Of a stretch of DNA of 64,000 nt, positions 11,789 through 20,717 are shown piece after piece. The position numbers and the translations under genes were made by a program. Source of the DNA: Chlamydoabsidia padenii (lineage: Eukaryota; Mucoromycota; Mucoromycetes; Mucorales; Cunninghamellaceae); the NCBI GenBank assembly GCA_025330725.1, contig JAIWND010000041.1:124001-188000 (forward strand), given 5' to 3'. The notes below the pieces were generated by a model, which ran no database searches, was not told where the DNA came from, and saw only the letters and a list, made by a program, of their open reading frames with translations. How positions within the stretch are numbered: position 1 is the stretch's first letter; each line of letters opens with the position of its first letter.

Positions 11789-12183
11789 ATGATCAGAACA
11801 ATCTTCTTTTGCTTTGCTCTCATTTTCTGCCTTTTGGGACTCACTCAAGCCGCACCTAGTATGTATTCCACATGTAAAACTATTTACTCTGAGATATGAT
11901 TTATAACTCTTTTTGTGATGATATAGAGGAAGAAAGCCAACCCCTGGAGCCTACTTCTGTGATCCTCGGAACAAAGTTTCTCGAAGCTCATAGAGTACCC
12001 AAGGCTCATAACTTTTGTCATGCAGGTTTTGGCGTCTGCCCTGACAGTCATTGCTGCCCCATGGGAGGTGAGTGTTGTGATGTCCCTGGGACTTGCTGTC
12101 CTCGAGACTATCATTGTGTGACAGGTTCCAACAATCGTTTGGGTTGTTGTCCTAATGGTCAAAACTGTGGATTCCGTCAATAA
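11789..12183 (+). CDS. Secreted 12-cysteine granulin-like protein
   Basis: Exons 11789-11858 and 11927-12183 (68-bp intron) give 108 residues. Residues 1-21 are a clear signal peptide ending LTQAAP, so the product is exported. The mature part has 12 cysteines spaced C-x6-C-x4-CC-x5-CC-x5-CC-x5-C-x8-CC-x5-C, with CCPMGGECC and CCPRDYHC motifs. This resembles the stacked CC pairs and CCPxDxHC signature of granulins, although the spacing is not canonical. Six disulphides are expected, giving a compact stable extracellular module. Granulin-type proteins act as secreted growth or protease-interacting factors in other eukaryotes, but the role here is not known. A TATA box precedes it at 11727. Confidence 0.85.
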
Positions 12184-12412
12184 GTATATGTTGCTCGAAT
12201 CATAAAAATATCATAACATTTAAAATAAAAAATAGAAGAGGAAAGAGACGAATAGGATATAACATTATTCTTTAGCTGTCATCAGGAAATTTTTTGGGTA
12301 TGCAAGTTGTGGTAAATGGGACTTCATTAGAATGAAAGAAGGGTTTATATAATGTATTTCTGGCGAACTTTTGCAGTGTTGGAAATTCATGCATATTCAA
12401 TCCCCGCTCACA

Positions 12413-13754
12413 ATGCCATGATCAGTACTAGTAATGATTCTTTGAACATGGCTGTTCGTCAGTTGCATATATACTTTCATGTTGATTGATTGACCTTGAT
12501 GCTTCTTTACAACACGGTAGAAATCGCGATGGTAACTTTCGATACCATTTGTGGTTGTTGTCGGGTGGGTTAAAAGGGTCGTATTCATCTTGGACACTGA
12601 CTTGAAAATCATCGAGTTTGTTGATTTTTGTGTCCAAAAGTTAAGCCAAGTAATGGTTTCTGTCGTACACGGCATTAGTTTATTTTTTATTTTTTATTTT
12701 TATTAAAGTGATTGAGCAATCAAGTCAAGTTTTTATTTTTATTTTTTTAGGAACCATACAAGTATATCCGGTAACACAGTAGTTGAAGATGATCACATTC
12801 GGACTACGAATGTGGGGGCTTAATTGATGGGACAAACACTTATTAGAGATAGAAAAACAGTAACAGACTTTTTTTTCTTCTTCATTTGAATAAACAAGCT
12901 CATTACGTCTCGTAATCACGTCCCATATCACAGTTTCTGGGATTTTTTTTTATCGTTTCTATCGTGTTCTTGAGTTCTTGTTTCGTTGCGACCTTGGTGA
13001 GTTTGTATAATGATCGTTGAAGCTTCTTTTGCTGCTGCTTGATTATGTCTTTTTTTCTGGTTTTGTCGTTAGCGTATTCTTATAAGTGATATGGCAGTGG
13101 AAGAACAACGTCGATTGGTTTCACCAACTTCTTCACACTAGATCGGAACTGGCTGAAACAGCCTTTCAGGTACTTCTGCCCTTTGCTCTCCTTTTTACCA
13201 ATAACTTGAGCAAAAGCTTACTCGAATCCTTTTATTTGAGCGGTAGAATAGTCCATTACCATGCCAATAAAGCTGTCATCTTTAAATGTGATATTATAAG
13301 CCTTGAAAAAATCAACAAAATAACCTTTAAATGCTGTTGCGTTTGAATGACGGATGGCTGCAGTGTAAAGAAGAACATGGCGGCCTAATGGTTTACAATA
13401 TATAACAGACGAGTAAAGATTGTAATCCTGGAACACCTTAAAGGTGAAGTCTGTCAGGGTTGGATTTCTTCTGAAATCGACGAATGCATCGATTTGATCT
13501 GTTTAAAACGAGATCATAAACTCATCCAGGTTGGTATTACGAACTCGGAATCGGCCCTGATGTTCCATTTGAAAATTAAGGAAAACTTCGATCGTTGTTT
13601 GGCTTGACTTGATGATACCGGTGGAAATAGCAATTTTTCTAATACAATCGATGTTTTGGAGGATCGGGTGAATTTCACGCACAGGAGAAATACCAGCAGA
13701 ACCAGAAGAAGTACCAACTACTAAAGCCTTTGCAGTGACATCGGGATACAATCG
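12413..13754 (-). pseudogene. Decayed MULE transposase interrupted by a solo LTR
   Basis: Minus-strand fragments read as a degenerate MULE domain: PTLTDFTFKVFQDYNLYSSV, then a fragment around SFIGMVMDYSTAQIKGFE (second catalytic Asp region), then YLKGCFSQFRSSV (the C-x-x-H/F step), then TTTNGIESYHRDFYRVVKKH (the catalytic Glu region) near 12560. Stops separate the pieces, and a 272-bp solo LTR (12661-12932) sits between the second and last blocks. The element was therefore already present when the LTR retrotransposon landed. Nothing indicates remaining function. Confidence 0.65.
12661..12932 (+). mobile_element. Solo LTR of an LTR retrotransposon (copy 1)
   Basis: The 272-bp block starts TGTCGTACACGGCA and ends CCCATATCACA (TG...CA ends). 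It is flanked by a perfect 5-bp target duplication, GTTTC (12656-12660 and 12933-12937). It is nearly identical to 33593-33877 and contains AATAAA near its 3' end, which sets the + orientation. No internal retrotransposon domain lies beside it, so it is a solo LTR left by LTR-LTR recombination. Confidence 0.85.
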
Positions 13755-13767
13755 AGAAAATTAGGTT

Positions 13768-13833
13768 GGGTCAGGTTAGTTGAAAGTGGGTCACCAAAAT
13801 GGAAATGGGTCAAATAAAATTTAATTGGGTCAC
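13768..13833 (+). repeat. Four GGGTCA motifs at about 20-bp intervals
   Basis: GGGTCA occurs at 13768, 13788, 13807 and 13827. It lies about 200 bp upstream of the RPS25 ATG, so it could be a promoter element array or a remnant minisatellite. Confidence 0.6.
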
Positions 13834-14007
13834 CGATTTGAATGGGACGTTTGCGAAAAGTTAGAAAAGCCACATACATGGTCTATGTGCTAACTGACAT
13901 TTTATTCTCCGCTTATTCGACGAAATATTCAAGTTATTCCAGATTTCCGTGTGGGCCCAAGTATTTCCCAAAAACACTTGCACAGTTCAATATCAGGATA
14001 CTTTAAC

Positions 14008-14692
14008 ATGGTAAGGTTCTAACAGCATTCATAGAACACATATTTATCGAAAACACAATGTTAAGAAGGGCGGATTGGCAAATGGATGGATGATTGGATG
14101 AATGGATGAATAGGATCGATGAACGGAGATGTTTTTACCCCCTTCAATCAACTCTGGGTGACCTCTCCATCCAAAGTCAATTAAACTCATGACCTCCCTC
14201 CCTTCATAACGCTGAGCATCCTAGTGAACAGTCAACCTCAACAATGATTTTTTTCCGGTTATGCAATTTGCATTTATAGGCTAAGAAAGACGTTGCTGCC
14301 AAACCCTCTTCCTCCTCAGGTGGAAAGAAGGCCAAGAAGAAGTGGTCTGCCAAGAAAGTCAAGGACAAGGCCAACAACATGGTCGTTTTGGATAAACCTA
14401 CTTATGAACGTTTGTTCAAGGAAGTACCTACCTATAAGCTCATCAGTCAATCTGTCTTGGTGGATCGTCTCAAGTTGAACGGTTCCCTCGCTCGTGTCGC
14501 CTTGAAGGAACTTACTGCTCAAGGTCTCATCAAACCTCTCACCATTCATCACGCCCAAGTTATTTACAGTAAGCATGGTACTACCTTGATGATTGGATGG
14601 ACTAACTAACAGATTTTTGCTTGACAACAATAGCTCGTGTTGGCGGTGATGAAAAGGCCGCTGCCAAGGAAACTGCTGCTGATGAAGAATAA
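14008..14692 (+). CDS. RPS25: 40S ribosomal protein eS25
   Basis: Exon 1 is only the ATG (14008-14010), followed at once by a GTAAGG donor. Exon 2 is 14280-14568 and exon 3 is 14634-14692, with introns of 269 and 65 bp. The 116-residue product begins MAKKDVAAKP, carries the basic GGKKAKKKWSAKKVKDKANN stretch and the conserved block from VLDKPTYERLFKEVP through LITPSVL-like LISQSVLVDRLKLNGSLAR to HHAQVIYTR. Length and sequence fit eS25 (about 105-125 residues), a small-subunit protein near the E site that is needed for some IRES-driven and non-canonical initiation. A long first intron after the ATG is common in fungal ribosomal protein genes. It converges with RPP2. Confidence 0.95.
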
Positions 14693-14905
14693 ATCTATCT
14701 CTAAACATTTTTCCCTCTTATATCTATGCACACCAACAATAAAATTATGCTTCTATTCATGGTCCTCTGGTTGTCAATGCATAACACAGAGCCTTCCCTA
14801 CATAATTGAGCTGGTCGATACCTGCCACTTTTTATTCTCGAGTCATTAAAAATAAAAATAAAGTTCAGGAGGAATGTGAATGGGTGCAATAACCTAACGT
14901 AAGAC

Positions 14906-15301
14906 TTAGTCGAAGAGACCGAAGCCCATGTCCTAATAGAAAGAGATAGAAGGTTTTAAAAACACAATTTCATACATGCAGCAAAACGGTTAACTTACAT
15001 CATCAGATTCTTCCTTTTCTTCTTCCTTGGCTTGTTCAGCAGGGGCATCAGCAGCACCGGTACCACTAGCAGCAGCACTAGCAGCAGCAACAGCGCCACC
15101 GGAAGGAACGGATGACATCTTTTCCTTGCCTTCTTCCAAAAGTTGAGCAATATTCTTTTCAGAGAGAGCGGCGATCAAAGAAGAAACACGTTCTTCATCA
15201 ATTTCGGCACCAACAGTGTTCAAGATGTTCTTGACGTCTTCGGCAGTAGGGTTGGCTTTACCACCAGTGGTAAGGAGAAGGTAAGCAGCGAGATACTTCA
15301 T
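14906..15301 (-). CDS. RPP2: 60S acidic ribosomal protein P2
   Basis: Exon 1 (15301-14999) and exon 2 (14932-14906), joined across a 66-bp intron, give 109 residues. The N-terminus MKYLAAYLLLTTGGKANP and the ADVKNILNTVGAEID-like helix identify P2 rather than P1. An Ala-rich hinge leads to the acidic EEEKEESDDD and the invariant C-terminal MGFGLFD that recruits translational GTPases. The last eight residues sit alone on exon 2. It forms the P1/P2 stalk of the large subunit. The region directly upstream of the ATG is a TTTTTGA-type tandem repeat. Confidence 0.96.
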
Positions 15302-15312
15302 CGTTCTTCAAT

Positions 15313-15453
15313 ATCAAAAATCAAAAATCAAAAATCAAAAATCAAAAAATCAAAAAATCAAAAAATCAAAAAATCAAAAAATCAAAAAATCAAAAAATCA
15401 AAAATCAAAAATCAAAAATCAAACAAAATCAAAAAAATCAAAAATCAAAAATC
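15313..15453 (-). repeat. 7/8-bp tandem repeat at the RPP2 start
   Basis: About 18-19 units of TCAAAAA and TCAAAAAA (TTTTTGA on the coding strand) begin 12 bp upstream of the RPP2 ATG. They must lie in its 5' UTR or core promoter. Confidence 0.9.
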
Positions 15454-15705
15454 ATTTCATCCTTCTCCATCCATCCATCCAACTATCCAGCTCATTGTCT
15501 AGATCCAATTCTTTGATTTATCCATTCACACCCATAATTGTTGATTCAAAAATAAAATGTCATTTACCAAGTGGTTGATATAAAGGAGAGGGAGAGAAGT
15601 GAAAGTGGTTAGGCGGCCTATAGGCAAATAAAAAAGAGCCCACCGCCTTCAATTTTTCGTCGATTAGGCAAAATTTTATTCCGAGTGGCTTCCGAGTGGC
15701 TTCCT

Positions 15706-17138
15706 GAATACCGATAAATCTGCGAAATAAACGCAAGTCACACGTTTTGTAGAGTGCAAAGCAAGTCAATTAACTTTACAAAATTTCGCCAAAGATTTCA
15801 TGAAAAAAAAATTGACTTGGCCAAATTTCGGTGAAGACTTAAAAAAACACTTTATTGATTTGAGAATAATTGATGTAAGCTAAACTAAACTAAAAACACT
15901 ATAACTAATGGTAATATAACTAATGATAACGGTAAAGGATACAATAAAAAGACGGAGAAGAATCCCACCACCGTCGAAAAACGAGCAAAGAATACTATAA
16001 AAGAAAAAGTGTGAGTATGCGATTAAATACTATTTCTGCTTTGTTGGGCCTTGATTAGGTCGGATCAATCTATCAAGTTTTGATAAAAAGATTCGCTGTT
16101 CATGCAAAAGGTATTCGAGATCAGCATTGTTGGAAAGTGTGGTACATGCCGCCGCCAAATCATTAGTGATTAGTTGTGACATTTGTTTGACCTTTTCCTT
16201 GTTGTCCAAAAGAAGAGATGCCCTAAATTCGTCAGAAACAAGAGTGTTATCGGAAGAAGAGATGTCGGAAGATGTGTTACTGTTGTTTGAAGTCGCTGTC
16301 AAAGTGTTCACTGCAGATGATGGCTGATGGCGGAATATATACGGTAATGATTTGATTAATGACACCAAAAACATATGTTTACATATGCCTTTGTTAAACA
16401 AGCATGAGCAGCTAGCGACAGTCTTGTTTTCGATCGACACCTGGTATGTGATATGTTGTTCAGTAAAGGATTTGCAGGAGAAGGTCTAGACAGCAAAAAA
16501 AAGTAAGGCTTTTTTTTATCATAGATTAAGAGGTACCAGCTTACCGAGTCGTCAATTTTTTGTACCATTTGTTGTCCGGTTTCATTGTCGATTTGTTCAG
16601 CCTTCTTTAGATTGTCTTCTTCAAAATCCTTCAAAGTGATAGTTTCAGCACCCCAATTTACCCGCATAGAAGCCCATCGATAGTCGTTGATCATCTGCGT
16701 CGCCAAAATAAAGACAATACGATCCACCCGGAGGTTGCGCGATTTACCAAGATATTTCTTCTTCAGAACGTTGTGGTATGATTCGATTAGATTGTTTGTT
16801 TGGAATGAAGCATCCTAGTGTGGAGAAAAAAAATGGTGAAAAAGCAGTAACAATTAAAGCTTTCAATATCTTACCAATCGCCATGCCTTCACCCACAAGT
16901 CCTTCTTGGGTAGCCATCGATCATTCATGTATGCTACAAACCTAGCAAATGGACGGAATTCTTCCTGGAAGCGATCCCAATTGGCCTGGAATTCTTCAGG
17001 AGTACCAGAATACATCATCATGTTCAGATGCATACGGACCTTGTTCTGCACACCACTCGTTTGTTGGGTTGCCGCCGCTACCTTAACCTATGGGATGAAT
17101 TGAATTTCGAAAATTTGGTGAGTATGATTGCCCTGTTC

Positions 17139-17211
<73 letters not shown>

Positions 17212-18662
17212 ACATCCCGTTTAATGTGGACTTCCCAAGCACGTTTGATATGCCAGTGGCAAAGTAAAATGTCGACGTTTGTGCTGAATACTTGACGAAT
17301 AGCTGCCATTTCTGTCGCACTGCAATCAATCATAATCCGCTTGACATTTAAACCATTAGTGTTCGATTTCACCCAAGCAAGCCATTCGGACAGCACAGGG
17401 ATCACTTCCATACTGGTGATAAAGAAGCAGACAGGGACACCCTTTTTAGTCGTCCGATTTATAACAACAATGGTGTAAAGGTAGCAATCAGTTTTGTCGA
17501 TGAATGACTTACACGTTTTGTGAGTCGAATCTATGCACCATTCCGAAGCATTTTCCAAAATCTATGATGTTAAAAAAAAAAAACTCGACATAACGAGGTG
17601 GTCAGTATGAAGTTTAGTAGTCCTTTTTATTGCTTCAGTGTTTTACGTACCTTTTTCTGCCAAGGAGAGACCCACGATACCAAAAATGGACCACCATCAG
17701 GATGGACCTTGTATAAAGTAGAGTAGCCCCTTTCACCAGATAAGAAGTCGAGCCAAAGACGGACACTTTTGCCATCATAGGGATCTTTTCTTGATTGCTT
17801 GTTAATAATGGACTGCACCAAGTTTTGGACTGCCCGATAGTTGATAGTCATGGCAATCGGAAATCGTCCCTTTTCTTCGATTTCACCTTCCTATGGATAT
17901 TATAAAAAGAATAAGTTAATAATTAGTTGGTCTCTGGGTGTGTTTTTTTCCGAAACTTACTAAAGCATCCATCTCATCTTCAGTGTAACGAAGAAGTGTA
18001 CTAATTGAAGACCAATTCATCTTGTTGTGTTGTACCTTACTAGTAAGCCATGCCTTGATAGTTGGATCTAGGCCTTCTGTTGCTATTTCATCCAAATCGG
18101 TGGGATCGTGGTTGAGATGGATCCAATTGTAGGCCACCTCAATATTGCCATTATTGAAGAGCTTCTTCGTAATTTGAGCAGGACATCCAACACCTTTTGA
18201 CGCCTTTTTGACAGTTCGACGTCGCTTTGAGGGTCCAGCTTCAGCGACAGGCTTTTGTTGTGCTTCGCGAGGGGCTTCATGGCGATCACAAAGGTAGTAT
18301 CTTGTTTCCTTGACTTGCTTTGGGGCGCCTTGATTGGTACGTGGGACATATGTCTTACGACCTATAAAAACACCATGATTTTTCACCTCGTTTTCCATCC
18401 AGTAAGTGAATTCATCTTCATTGCCAAAGGTCATCACAAACGGTTCACCATTATAGCTAGGGACGTACCGTTCAATGAAACCGTACTTAATTTCGTCATT
18501 TGTAGGTGTTTTCGTCATTGTTGATTGAGTATTTAGAAGAAGAAAAAAGAGGGGAGTAAAAGTTAGGGAAGTGAAGTGAAAGGGGGAACCAAAAAAAAAA
18601 CAAAAAATTGAATCATTATTTCAGCGTGTGACTTTCACTTTTTTCGCGGATTTATCCTCTTC
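15706..18662. mobile_element. Apparently intact MULE DNA transposon with TIRs and 10-bp TSD
   Basis: The element is 2957 bp. It is flanked by a perfect direct repeat GTGGCTTCCT (15696-15705 and 18663-18672), the 9-11-bp target duplication typical of MULEs. Its ends are inverted repeats of about 38 bp. From the left it reads GAATACC then GATAAATC, GCGAAA and AAGTCACACG. From the right it reads GAAGAG then GATAAATC, GCGAAA and AAGTCACACG. The core 32 bp agree at 27 positions. It encodes one intact transposase on the minus strand. Without it, about 400 bp would separate RPP2 from the ORF at 18699. Confidence 0.85.
16030..18518 (-). CDS. MULE transposase (WRKY/FAR1-like finger, DDE, SWIM)
   Basis: Six exons (18518-17961, 17890-17651, 17561-17214, 17087-16875, 16814-16545, 16485-16030) keep one frame and give 694 residues. 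Introns are 59-126 bp, and intron 3 contains an A67 tract on the coding strand. The N-terminal part has a Cys/His arrangement (YYLCDRH, GCPAQI, WIHLNHDP) like FAR1/FLYWCH-type fingers. The MULE catalytic domain shows D277 (CIDSTHKT), D345 (IMIDCSATEM), CHWH at 367-370 and E464 (NNLIESYHNVLK). A SWIM finger CSC-x6-CKH follows at 569-580. The C-terminus is Ser/Asn-rich. All catalytic residues and reading frames look intact, so cut-and-paste activity is possible. The exons fit TIR ends at 15706 and 18662. Confidence 0.92.
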
Positions 18663-18698
18663 GTGGCTTCCTATAGTCGCCATTTCAAAATAATTAAA

Positions 18699-19301
18699 AT
18701 GAAGAATTTGCTCACCTCCTCTCTTTTACTATGGTTTTTAATTCGATCAGCTGTCAACTTGATCAATCAACGGATCACTGGAGTGATGGATGATTACGAC
18801 ACCGTTTGCCCTGCCACTCGCATCATGCCTCACCGGGATTGGGTGTTGTTTTTGCAAAAGGAATCACAACGAACGAACACGGCGTATTACAACGTAACTT
18901 CTGGGGCCCGAGTGACCAAGAACAAGAACTTTTTGGAACAGTTTGGTAATCATGATGGAACAGTGTTTGTTGATTGTCCTAAACATCCCAACAATGACAC
19001 CAACAACACTCGTAACGGTACCAACAATACTGTCAAGAAAAGAAAAACGAAAATGAACTTCAAAGAGAGAAATCTTTCTAATAACTGTAATGTATGTGTA
19101 TCATTTACTAACTTTTTTTTTGTTTTTTATACACAAGTGCCTACCATGGGGCTAACAAGGATTTTGGATAATGAAAAGACTAGTCGATGTCAACCCTGGG
19201 TCAGGCTCACCTTTATTCGACACCTTCTCTTCCTCACCATCAACCAGCAGGATACATCGGCCTCATTCAATGAACGAAAAAAATACTCAACAAATGGATG
19301 A
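18699..19301 (+). CDS. Hypothetical secreted or membrane protein (exon structure uncertain)
   Basis: The ATG at 18699 opens a frame starting MKNLLTSSLLLWFLIRSAVN, a possible signal peptide or anchor. It is followed by GVMDDYDTVCPATRIMPHRDW, several Asn-rich sequons (NNTRNGTNNT) and a basic stretch. A likely intron runs from GTATGT at about 19091 to ACACAAG at 19137 (branch TACTAAC). The frame downstream of it is unclear: one choice stops within five codons, others continue to 19300 or 19335. I do not recognise the protein. The MULE insertion ends 37 bp upstream of the ATG, so it may have replaced the natural promoter. Confidence 0.4.
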   Translation: MKNLLTSSLLLWFLIRSAVNLINQRITGVMDDYDTVCPATRIMPHRDWVLFLQKESQRTNTAYYNVTSGARVTKNKNFLEQFGNHDGTVFVDCPKHPNNDTNNTRNGTNNTVKKRKTKMNFKERNLSNNCNVCVSFTNFFFVFYTQVPTMGLTRILDNEKTSRCQPWVRLTFIRHLLFLTINQQDTSASFNERKKYSTNG

Positions 19302-19716
19302 GGGCAAAAGGATAAAGGCAGATGGTTGGGCTTGGTAATTAGGTTAGATGAATAGTATAGAATATAGCTATTATTATGTTATCATAGTAAAGTACCTTTT
19401 TATGTGAATATCTTGTCTATTGGTGTTGTCTATGACTGAAACTGTTGTCGGTGGTTAATGACTGGTATGTACAGTATATGGCTCTGGTTTTAAAGTTCCG
19501 GTCTTAACACATCTTTGAAATCATGCAACTACAACAGCATCTGGATCCTGAATTCTTGTTTTGTGACAAAGACATGGCTGAAATGATGGCAGTTTTCAAT
19601 GTGTAAATCATGGACTATATGGGTCAGTAAAAAAAATAACTACTGTATATTATGATAATGGAGGTATGTACAAGAAGAAGATTTTATTTCAAATGAAAAA
19701 TAAAAAAAGCATATAA
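19302..19716. other. AT-rich region without gene
   Basis: Only short frames occur. It includes poly-A-signal-like AATAAAAA at about 19699 and no recognisable domain. Confidence 0.5.
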
Positions 19717-20242
19717 CTATTGATTTTTAATAATGTTGGCCTTTGAGTAAGATAATTGAAGACCAAAATGGTCCAGTACAGGAGTTATAATTGACTCGAA
19801 AACCTTTGGCGTTTCCTCCTTGAACGAGTCGGGTTGTTGTTGTTGAAGAGCAAAGCCATAAGATACACCTTCTTCGGCCAGCTTGAGAGCATGTTCCTTG
19901 ACACCTGGTTGAGACGATCGGTTTCAAAGCAAAATCAAGTGACCTGTAACGGTGATTCCCAAATTAAAATCACGACGTGGTTCAGGTACTTGTAAGCAAA
20001 AACACGCATAATCAATCGATTGTTGAAGTATTGATGCATATCGTACCAAGCAGCCACTGGCTTTTTGGAAATTATGGATTTGTACTTCACTATAGTTGAC
20101 TTTTTTCCGCCGTCGAAGGATTATCGTTATCAGAATGGCGTGACCGGAATCGGATCATGTCGCATAGTTGAGTAAAGACGTGTTCGGCTTGAGAGAAGTT
20201 ATTCAATTTAGCACTCTTTACCACAAATGACCGGGCTTCCAT
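19717..20242 (-). pseudogene. Unidentified gene remnant, frameshifted
   Basis: From an ATG at 20242 the minus strand reads MEARSFVVKSAKLNNFSQ and continues to NDNPSTAEK, where a six-A run shifts the frame. The next frame continues VNYSEVQIHNFQKASGCLVRY to LGITVTG. After a possible 43-bp intron it ends GVKEHALKLAEEGVSYGF through SKANIIKNQ and a stop at 19717. The pieces look like real coding sequence but I recognise no family. A single missing base in the homopolymer, real or a sequencing error, would explain the break. Confidence 0.35.
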
Positions 20243-20319
20243 TACGTTTTGAGGAGGTCGGTTTGGCGTGATCAATAATTTAGAAGCAAAAAGATATTTA
20301 AGAGATACAGTGCTTTCAA

Positions 20320-20465
20320 CTCCAAATGACGGTTTTGCGGTTTCTCAAATCTCAATTGACGGTTTTTGAAATTCCAAAGGGCGTTTTTTAAAATCTCAAA
20401 GGGCGGAAATTGCCTCCCCAATTGACGGTTTTGTGATACTCATTTGACGGGAGTTAGTTACTTTG
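20320..20465. repeat. Cluster of TTGACGG / GGGCG-type short repeats
   Basis: The motif (A)ATTTGACGG / AATTGACGGTTTT recurs near 20324, 20352, 20430 and 20452, with related AAAGGGCG units near 20376 and 20398, spaced about 22-30 bp. It lies between the remnant at 19717-20242 and the Tc1 copy at 20718. Confidence 0.6.
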
Positions 20466-20717
20466 GTTGATAGTATTAGATTTTTTTACGGGAATGCTGC
20501 GCGCAAGGGTAGACTTACATCCCAAGATTCAAGGCGAGGGTAAGCGGGGTTTCAAATAAGTTTGGTCTTGTGTGTCAATTTTTCGATTGGATTATTATAT
20601 ATCGTTTTTTGGGGTAACAAAAAAAATGAATAAGAAGCCTTTTTTTGACGTCTTTCATTGTTTGAGACAGTTGTGACATACAGCTTTCTTTCAACATCCA
20701 AACAAAAAATGCATATA

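Noticed and set aside
15305..15453. CRISPR-like repeat array
   Set aside because: The units are 7-8 bp tandem repeats without spacers, and the genome is eukaryotic.
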